A DNA stretch of 9,059 nucleotides from assembly GCA_019314155.1 (NCBI GenBank), contig JAFCZV010000099.1, forward strand, positions 1 to 9,059. The letters run 5' to 3'. Source of the stretch: Deltaproteobacteria bacterium. GTDB taxonomy: Bacteria; Desulfobacterota; Desulfobacteria; Desulfobacterales; UBA11574. Each line of letters opens with the position of its first letter. The first letter of the stretch is position 1. Positions 4,804 to 9,059 of this stretch are shown here, piece by piece. The notes beneath the pieces were generated by a model, which was given only the letters and a program-made list of their open reading frames with translations, was not told where the DNA came from and did no database searches. The position numbers and the translations under genes are program-made.

Positions 4804-5451
4804 CTAGCTAACCGGCACCTTATCTTTTTTTAAAATCTCACCTTTAAAAATAAACACCTTTACACCGATAATACCGTATGTTGTGCGTGCTTCTATAAAA
4901 CCATAGTCGATATCGGCCCTTAAGGTATGTAACGGTATTCGACCTTCTCTGTACTGTTCTGTCCTTGCCATCTCCGCACCGCCCAATCGGCCTGAACATA
5001 TAATCTTTATACCCTCTGCGCCAAACCGCATGGCAGAGGAAATGCCACGCTTCATGGCTCGCCGGAATGCAACCCGCCGTTCAATCTGAAGCGCGATATT
5101 TTCAGCCACAAGCTGTGCATCCATCTCGGGTTTTCTGACCTCCTGAATATCGATAATGACTTCATGAGAAATGATTTTTTCAAGCTCTTTCTTGAGCAAT
5201 GATATTTCAGCGCCTTTCTTGCCGATTACAATCCCGGGCCTGGACGTAAAAACCCGGAGCCTGACACGTCTGGACGATCTTTCGATTTCAACCCTAGAGA
5301 TGCCTGCGTGGTAGAGTCTCTTCTTCAAAAATTTTCGGATATTATAATCTTCCAGAATATAATTTGCATATTTCTTTCCGGCATACCACCGCGATTCCCA
5401 AGTCTTAACAATACCCAGCCTTAATCCAATAGGATTTACTTTCTGGCCCAA
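4804..5451 (-). CDS. rpsC: 30S ribosomal protein S3
   Basis: S3 lies at the mRNA entry channel of the 30S head and contributes to mRNA unwinding with S4 and S5. The 215-residue product starts MGQKVNPIGLRLG. It has a type II KH domain with the GxxG-containing RPGIVIGKKGAEI at about 71-83. The C-terminal S3 domain carries VAFRRAMKR (127-135, the basic residues linked to helicase activity in E. coli), SGRLGGAEMARTE and TYGIIGVKVFIFKGE. The ATG at 5451 is the family start. It follows rplV by 21 nt. After its stop comes the repeat block that separates it from rplP. Confidence 0.98.
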   Translation of the reverse strand: MGQKVNPIGLRLGIVKTWESRWYAGKKYANYILEDYNIRKFLKKRLYHAGISRVEIERSSRRVRLRVFTSRPGIVIGKKGAEISLLKKELEKIISHEVIIDIQEVRKPEMDAQLVAENIALQIERRVAFRRAMKRGISSAMRFGAEGIKIICSGRLGGAEMARTEQYREGRIPLHTLRADIDYGFIEARTTYGIIGVKVFIFKGEILKKDKVPVS

Positions 5452-5472
5452 GCTTTTACCTCCCTTTTAGGT

Positions 5473-5805
5473 CTAATCATCAGCTAAAATAACCGTAATA
5501 TGAGCAGTTCTCTTTAAAATACGTGTACCCCTGCCGCGCGCCCTTGCTTTGAAACGTTTCAATGTGGGCCCCTGGTCTGCAGTTATATTACGGACAACCA
5601 TTGAATCCAGATCGATATCCGGATATTGATCTGCATTCGCCACAGCACTTCTGATTGTTTTTTCAACAATAGATGCCGCCTTCTGCGGCATAAATTTGAG
5701 TATTTCCAGGCTCTCTTCTACCGGTTTCCCCTTAACAGCACCAACGATCATACGAACCTTCTGAGAAGAAATACGCACATATTTCGTTACAGCTCTAACT
5801 TCCAT
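5473..5805 (-). CDS. rplV: 50S ribosomal protein L22
   Basis: L22 spans the 50S subunit, and its long beta-hairpin lines the peptide exit tunnel at the constriction where macrolides act. From the ATG at 5805 the product is 110 residues, the usual length, beginning with the canonical MEVRAVTKYVRISSQKVR. The hairpin region is at about 75-100, with KRFKARARGRGTRI (83-96). A longer frame from a TTG at 5829 would add eight residues. It is rejected because its only upstream purine run is directly adjacent, whereas AAGGAA (5820-5815) is spaced 9 nt from the ATG. No deletion or unusual insertion is visible in the hairpin. Confidence 0.97.
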   Translation of the reverse strand: MEVRAVTKYVRISSQKVRMIVGAVKGKPVEESLEILKFMPQKAASIVEKTIRSAVANADQYPDIDLDSMVVRNITADQGPTLKRFKARARGRGTRILKRTAHITVILADD

Positions 5806-5814
5806 TACAAACAG

Positions 5815-5820
5815 TTCCTT
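5815..5820 (-). promoter_or_regulatory. Ribosome-binding site deciding the rplV start
   Basis: AAGGAA on the minus strand, 9 nt before ATG 5805, supports the 110-residue L22 over the TTG-initiated longer form at 5829. Confidence 0.7.
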
Positions 5821-5831
5821 TTCTGCCAACC

Positions 5832-6113
5832 TTAACGCTTCAACCTTGTTTTCCTATCAGCAGCATGACCATAATAAGTGCGGGTCGGTGAAAATTCACC
5901 CAGTTTGTGCCCAACCATGTCTTCGGTAACAAATACCGGAACAAACTTTTTCCCATTATGAACCGCCAATGTAATTCCCACCATCTCAGGAACAATTGTC
6001 GATCTTCTCGACCATGTCTTGATAACTCGGTTACTCCGGGTTTCCTGAGCGACAAGCACTTTCCTTAACAATTTTTCTTCAATAAACGGACCTTTTTTCA
6101 ACGATCGTGCCAT
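5832..6113 (-). CDS. rpsS: 30S ribosomal protein S19
   Basis: S19 is in the 30S head, pairs with S13 and contacts the A- and P-site tRNA region. The 93-residue product is a normal length. It shows ARSLKKGPFIEEKLL at the start, IKTWSRRSTIVPEMVGITLAVHNGKKFVPVFVTEDMVGHKLGEF in the core and PTRTYYGHAADRK (about 76-88) before the basic tail. The ATG at 6113 has a GGGAG-type site upstream. It sits 15 nt after the rplB stop and 26 nt before the rplV ATG. Confidence 0.98.
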   Translation of the reverse strand: MARSLKKGPFIEEKLLRKVLVAQETRSNRVIKTWSRRSTIVPEMVGITLAVHNGKKFVPVFVTEDMVGHKLGEFSPTRTYYGHAADRKTRLKR

Positions 6114-6128
6114 AAACTGCTCTCCCTG

Positions 6129-6956
6129 CTATCTCTTGGTACGCTTTTTGACGATATAGCGATTGCTTTTCCTTTTCTTGCGGGTTTTAAAGCCCTTTGA
6201 CGGCATGCCCCAAGGACTGCATGGATGTCGTCCGCCCGAGGATCTGCCTTCGCCCCCGCCCATTGGATGATCAACCGGATTCATGGCGACACCTCTCACC
6301 TTGGGACGTCTTCCGAGCCAACGCTTACGACCCGCTTTACCGAGAGATATGTTCTCATGAATCACGTTGCCCAGCTGGCCGATGGTCGCCTTGCATTTCA
6401 AAAGAATCATCCGAACTTCGCCGGATGGAAGCTTTATAAGCGCATAACGATCTTCCTTTGCCATCAGTTGGGCGTATGTTCCGGCGCTTCTGACAATCTG
6501 TCCGCCTTTTCCGATCCGCAACTCAATGTTGTGAATATGTGTTCCCAGCGGAATATTGCTCAGCGGAAGCGTATTCCCGGGTTTTATATCTGCATCGGGT
6601 CCTGAAAGCACCGTATCCCCCACGCAAAGATTAACCGGCGCCAGTATGTATCGTTTCTCACCATCAACATAATGGAGAAGGGCAATTCTCGCGGATCGAT
6701 TCGGATCATACTCTATGGTAGCGACTTTGCCCGGAATTCCGGTCTTGTCCCGTTTAAAATCGATAATCCGGTAGTGCCGCTTATTCCCGCCTCCGCGGTG
6801 CCTGCATGTGATACGACCATAAACATTGCGGCCCCCTTTTTTCCTGAGGACTTTTAGCAGGCTTTTTTCAGGGGCGACTCTTGTGATTTCATCAAATGTT
6901 GAATACGATTGAGCACGCCTCCCGGGGGAAGTCGGTTTAACTTTTTTTACAGCCAT
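6129..6956 (-). CDS. rplB: 50S ribosomal protein L2
   Basis: L2 is a large, conserved 50S protein needed for subunit association and placed close to the peptidyl transferase region. The 275-residue product starts AVKKVKPTSPGRR. It has the N-terminal OB fold (RHRGGGNKRHYRIIDFKRDK, about 52-71, and YDPNRSARIALLHY) and the SH3-like part with GKGGQIVRSAGTYAQLMAKE (149-168). The C-terminal AMNPVDHPMGGGEGRSSGGRHP begins at residue 224. His230, equivalent to E. coli His229 in mature numbering, is kept. The second histidine of the usual HPHGGGEG is Met232 here. The gene lies 11 nt after rplW and 15 nt before rpsS. Confidence 0.98.
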   Translation of the reverse strand: MAVKKVKPTSPGRRAQSYSTFDEITRVAPEKSLLKVLRKKGGRNVYGRITCRHRGGGNKRHYRIIDFKRDKTGIPGKVATIEYDPNRSARIALLHYVDGEKRYILAPVNLCVGDTVLSGPDADIKPGNTLPLSNIPLGTHIHNIELRIGKGGQIVRSAGTYAQLMAKEDRYALIKLPSGEVRMILLKCKATIGQLGNVIHENISLGKAGRKRWLGRRPKVRGVAMNPVDHPMGGGEGRSSGGRHPCSPWGMPSKGFKTRKKRKSNRYIVKKRTKR

Positions 6957-6967
6957 TCTTTACCCCT

Positions 6968-7255
6968 TTAAACTCCTTCAAAAAAATCAATGCGCTCACC
7001 GGGCATCAATTTGACAATTGCTTTTTTCCAGTCTCTACGTTTTCCGATAATCCGACCCCTTTGTTTGGTCTTTCCCTTAACCTGCATGGTTTTTACACTG
7101 GCGACTTTTACGTTGAAAATGTCTTGAATAGCCCTTTTAATCTCAACCCGATTGGCATTGCGATCAACTTCAAACGTAATCTGATTATAACTCTCTTTTT
7201 GAATGTTTGTCTTTTCAGTGATCAAGGGACGTCTTATTAAATCGTACGGAATCAT
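6968..7255 (-). CDS. rplW: 50S ribosomal protein L23
   Basis: L23 sits at the tunnel exit and is the main docking point for trigger factor and the signal recognition particle. The 95-residue product has the expected YDLIRRPLITEKT opening (4-16). The block QITFEVDRNANRVEIKRAIQDIFNVKVASVKTMQVKGK follows, and then the basic loop KQRGRIIGKRRDWKKAIVKL. The ATG at 7255 overlaps the rplD stop in an ATGA arrangement, so translation is coupled. The gene ends 11 nt before rplB. Confidence 0.98.
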   Translation of the reverse strand: MIPYDLIRRPLITEKTNIQKESYNQITFEVDRNANRVEIKRAIQDIFNVKVASVKTMQVKGKTKQRGRIIGKRRDWKKAIVKLMPGERIDFFEGV

Positions 7256-7875
7256 CCAACCAGCCTCCCTTCAATAGACTTTAGCGAAGACTCGAGCAAA
7301 ACCACATTCTTATATTTAAGAATGTCATATACGTTCATTCCTTCTACTTTTAAAACCTTTATGCCCGGAACATTTCTGGCAGACAACACCAGGTGCTCGT
7401 TCGTTTTTTCGGTGATAATCAAAGCATTTTGAGTGCTCAAAGCATCCATAATCTCGAGGAAATCCTTGGTTTTAATCCTATCCAGATCAAGTTCGTCGAG
7501 CACCACAAGGCTGTCTTCCTTCAGCTTGCTGCTCAAGGCCATTTTAATGGCCAGCCGTTTTACCTTTTTCGGAACATTATAAGAGTACGACTTTGGATCA
7601 GGGCCAAACGCCGAACCGCCGCCTCTTAAAAGCGGTGCCTTGGCATTACCGCGACGCGCACGGCCGGTCCCTTTCTGTCTATGAAGTTTTCTTCCACTCC
7701 CTTTAACATCACTGCGATGTTTTACAGATGCTGACCCTGCACGTCTATTTGCGAGCTGCATGGTCACAACTTCATGCAACACATTCGATTTAACGGGTAT
7801 GCTGAAAATAGTATCTGGAAGTTCAGCCTGTGAAACTTTTTCTGCTTTACGATTAAGAACATCTACAAGAGCCAT
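7252..7875 (-). CDS. rplD: 50S ribosomal protein L4
   Basis: L4 reaches into the exit tunnel with a long loop. In E. coli it also represses the S10 operon through the leader RNA. The 207-residue product has the tunnel loop with RQKGTGRARRGNAKAPLLRGGG at about 66-87 and the AFGPDPKSYSYNVPKKVKRLAIKMALS segment after it. A Rossmann-like body follows, with DILKYKNVVLLESSLKSIEGRL near the end. The ATG at 7875 has only a weak GAG site 8 nt upstream. It is preceded by a 60-nt AT-rich gap after rplC (7876-7935). No E. coli-type S10 leader is present upstream of rpsJ, so L4 feedback of that kind is not expected. Confidence 0.98.
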   Translation of the reverse strand: MALVDVLNRKAEKVSQAELPDTIFSIPVKSNVLHEVVTMQLANRRAGSASVKHRSDVKGSGRKLHRQKGTGRARRGNAKAPLLRGGGSAFGPDPKSYSYNVPKKVKRLAIKMALSSKLKEDSLVVLDELDLDRIKTKDFLEIMDALSTQNALIITEKTNEHLVLSARNVPGIKVLKVEGMNVYDILKYKNVVLLESSLKSIEGRLVG

Positions 7876-7935
7876 AATTACATCTCAAAAAATTATAATT
7901 TAAAAATTAATAAAATCCTTAGCGAATAATTCCAT

Positions 7936-8568
7936 CTATTCTGCGAATTTTGGTTTTTTGATCTCAACAATGCCGCACCCCGATCCAGGAATTGCACCTT
8001 TTATCAGAATAATATTCTCTTCAGATCTGATGTCGACAATTTCCAAGTTTCGAACCGTGTTACGACGATTGCCATATTGGCCTGGCATTTTTTTTCCTTT
8101 AATCACTTTTGCAGGCGTGGCACTACAACCGATGGAGCCTGGAATTCTGTGACTGTGACTACCGTGAGTCTTTTTGCCGCCATGGAACCCATGCCGTTTA
8201 ATGACACCGGAAAATCCCTTCCCTTTGGTGACGCCGGAGACATCAACACGTTCTCCAATCTCAAAAATGTCCGGGTTAATCGCCTGGCCTAGATTGTATT
8301 CAGCTGGATTATCCACACGGATTTCACGCAGAAATGCATAACGTGTTTCCCCGCTTTTTTTCAAATGTCCTTCCATCGGCTTGTTAACACGAGATTTCTT
8401 TTTCTCGCCAAACCCAAGTTGAAGTGCATTATATCCATCCGTATCGATCGTCTTTATCTGGGTTACCGAACACGGCCCCACTTGGACAACCGTTACCGGC
8501 AGGTGTTGACCTTCAGGGGTAAACAACCCTATCATCCCAATTTTTTTACCAATCAATCCTTTACTCAT
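7936..8568 (-). CDS. rplC: 50S ribosomal protein L3
   Basis: L3 is an early assembly protein whose loop approaches the peptidyl transferase centre. The 210-residue product begins SKGLIGKKIGMIGLF. The conserved core is VSGVTKGKGFSGVIKRHGF (110-128), THGSHSHRIPGSIG (134-147) and KGKKMPGQYGNRRNTVRNLEIV. The GSIG motif is followed by CSATPAKV; in E. coli this segment contains the glutamine that PrmB methylates, and no glutamine is present here. The ATG at 8568 is preceded by AAAGG only 2 nt away and by a GGA about 9 nt away, a mediocre signal. It follows rpsJ by 50 nt. Confidence 0.98.
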   Translation of the reverse strand: MSKGLIGKKIGMIGLFTPEGQHLPVTVVQVGPCSVTQIKTIDTDGYNALQLGFGEKKKSRVNKPMEGHLKKSGETRYAFLREIRVDNPAEYNLGQAINPDIFEIGERVDVSGVTKGKGFSGVIKRHGFHGGKKTHGSHSHRIPGSIGCSATPAKVIKGKKMPGQYGNRRNTVRNLEIVDIRSEENIILIKGAIPGSGCGIVEIKKPKFAE

Positions 8569-8618
8569 TACCTTTATTCCGCCCCTTTGCAGCGCTTACA
8601 AAACAACCGCGTTAAATG

Positions 8619-8930
8619 CTACAGCTTAATCTCAACATCTACCCCTGGAGAAAGATCCAGTTTCATCAAAGCATCAACGGTTTGTTGGGTCGGTTCCAGA
8701 ATATCAAGCAACCGTTTATGTGTTCTGATCTCAAACTGCTCGCGAGATTTCTTGTCGACATGAGGTGATCGCAGAACACAATACTTATTGATTCGTGTCG
8801 GAAGCGGTATCGGCCCGACCACTTTTGCTCCGGTTTTATTGGCCGTATCAACAATATCCGCAACAGACTGATCCAGAAGTTTATGATCGTATGCTTTGAG
8901 CCTGATCCTGATTTTAGTATTCATAATCAT
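8619..8930 (-). CDS. rpsJ: 30S ribosomal protein S10
   Basis: S10 is in the 30S head and also takes part, as NusE, in transcription antitermination complexes. The 103-residue product has KIRIRLKAYDHKLLDQS (6-22), VVGPIPLPTRINKYCVLRSPHVDKKSREQFEIRTHKR (about 37-73) and ends LDLSPGVDVEIKL. Two ATGs lie six bases apart (8930 and 8924). The first gives one residue more, and the second one residue fewer, before the conserved block than E. coli S10. Ribosome-binding matches are weak (AGAGAA region), so the exact start is open. It lies 14 nt after the tuf stop, which argues for co-transcription with tuf. Confidence 0.97.
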   Translation of the reverse strand: MIMNTKIRIRLKAYDHKLLDQSVADIVDTANKTGAKVVGPIPLPTRINKYCVLRSPHVDKKSREQFEIRTHKRLLDILEPTQQTVDALMKLDLSPGVDVEIKL

Positions 8931-8944
8931 TATTCTATTTCTCT

Positions 8945-9059
8945 TTACTCTATAATCTCGCTCACCACACCGGCGCCAACCGTACGACCGCCTTCTCTGA
9001 TGGCAAACCTGAGTTCTTTTTCCATCGCTATGGGAGTTATCAACTCCGCCGTAATCGTT
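8945..9059 (-). CDS. tuf: Elongation factor Tu, last 37 residues (cut by window edge)
   Basis: EF-Tu is the GTPase that delivers aminoacyl-tRNA to the ribosome. The visible C-terminal tail contains TITAELITPIAMEKELRFAI and EGGRTVGAGVVSEIIE, the hallmark end of bacterial EF-Tu domain 3, followed by a TAA stop at 8947-8945. The remaining roughly 360 residues lie beyond position 9059. A tuf copy immediately before rpsJ is the usual str-S10 junction in many proteobacteria. Only 14 nt separate the two genes. Confidence 0.97.
   Translation of the reverse strand, partial: TITAELITPIAMEKELRFAIREGGRTVGAGVVSEIIE

Noticed and set aside
5806..5829. TTG at 5829 as the rplV start
   Set aside because: Its purine stretch is immediately adjacent with no spacing, and the ATG at 5805 gives the canonical 110-residue L22 with a well-placed site.
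6197..6605. Long plus-strand frames opposite rplB
   Set aside because: Antisense shadows of a high-confidence L2 gene with no family resemblance.
7876..7935. A perfect TATAAT (7897-7892) in the rplC-rplD gap as a promoter
   Set aside because: The hexamer 17 nt upstream is AAGGAT, not a -35, and the gap is so AT-rich that a TATAAT is expected by chance.

Overview
This window is a contiguous bacterial ribosomal-protein cluster. Every gene is on the minus strand, so transcription runs from high to low coordinates. In transcription order it holds the 3' end of tuf (EF-Tu), then rpsJ, rplC, rplD, rplW, rplB, rpsS, rplV, rpsC, rplP, rpmC, rpsQ (S10 block), then rplN, rplX, rplE, rpsN, rpsH, rplF, rplR and the start of rpsE (spc block). 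Twenty protein genes are present. The two end genes are cut only by the window edges. No tRNA, rRNA, CRISPR array or transposase gene was seen, and no gene-free stretch exceeds 300 bases.

The organism is most likely a delta-type proteobacterium (Desulfobacterota, perhaps Desulfobacterales). This is an inference. It rests on tuf sitting directly before rpsJ, a short zinc-type S14, an L24 with a four-cysteine C-terminal ribbon, and protein details such as an HPMGGGEG-type L2 motif. The sequence cannot fix genus or species.

Most genes are spaced by a few to about 60 nt, and two pairs overlap (rplD/rplW ATGA, rplP/rpmC TAATG). Four starts needed a decision: rpsE and rpsN use TTG with strong Shine-Dalgarno sites, rplP starts at an internal ATG, and rplV starts at an internal ATG rather than an upstream TTG. 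tuf is 14 nt from rpsJ, so there is no room for an E. coli-style S10 leader.

The unusual content lies in three gaps. (1) rplE-rpsN (240 nt) holds a long imperfect inverted repeat at about 2161-2337, resembling a MITE or large palindromic repeat. It abuts the rplE stop, and L5 lacks its last four residues compared with E. coli. A second, 39-nt palindrome sits next to the rpsN ribosome-binding site. (2) rpsC-rplP (about 139 nt) holds a GC-rich multi-hairpin block bracketed by TCCAAT direct repeats. (3) rpsQ-rplN (167 nt) is the classical S10/spc boundary. It carries a two-part stem-loop, a competing smaller hairpin and a weak candidate promoter. No new enzymatic or defence system is encoded here. 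The noteworthy signal is that probable repeat elements have entered one of the most conserved operons known.
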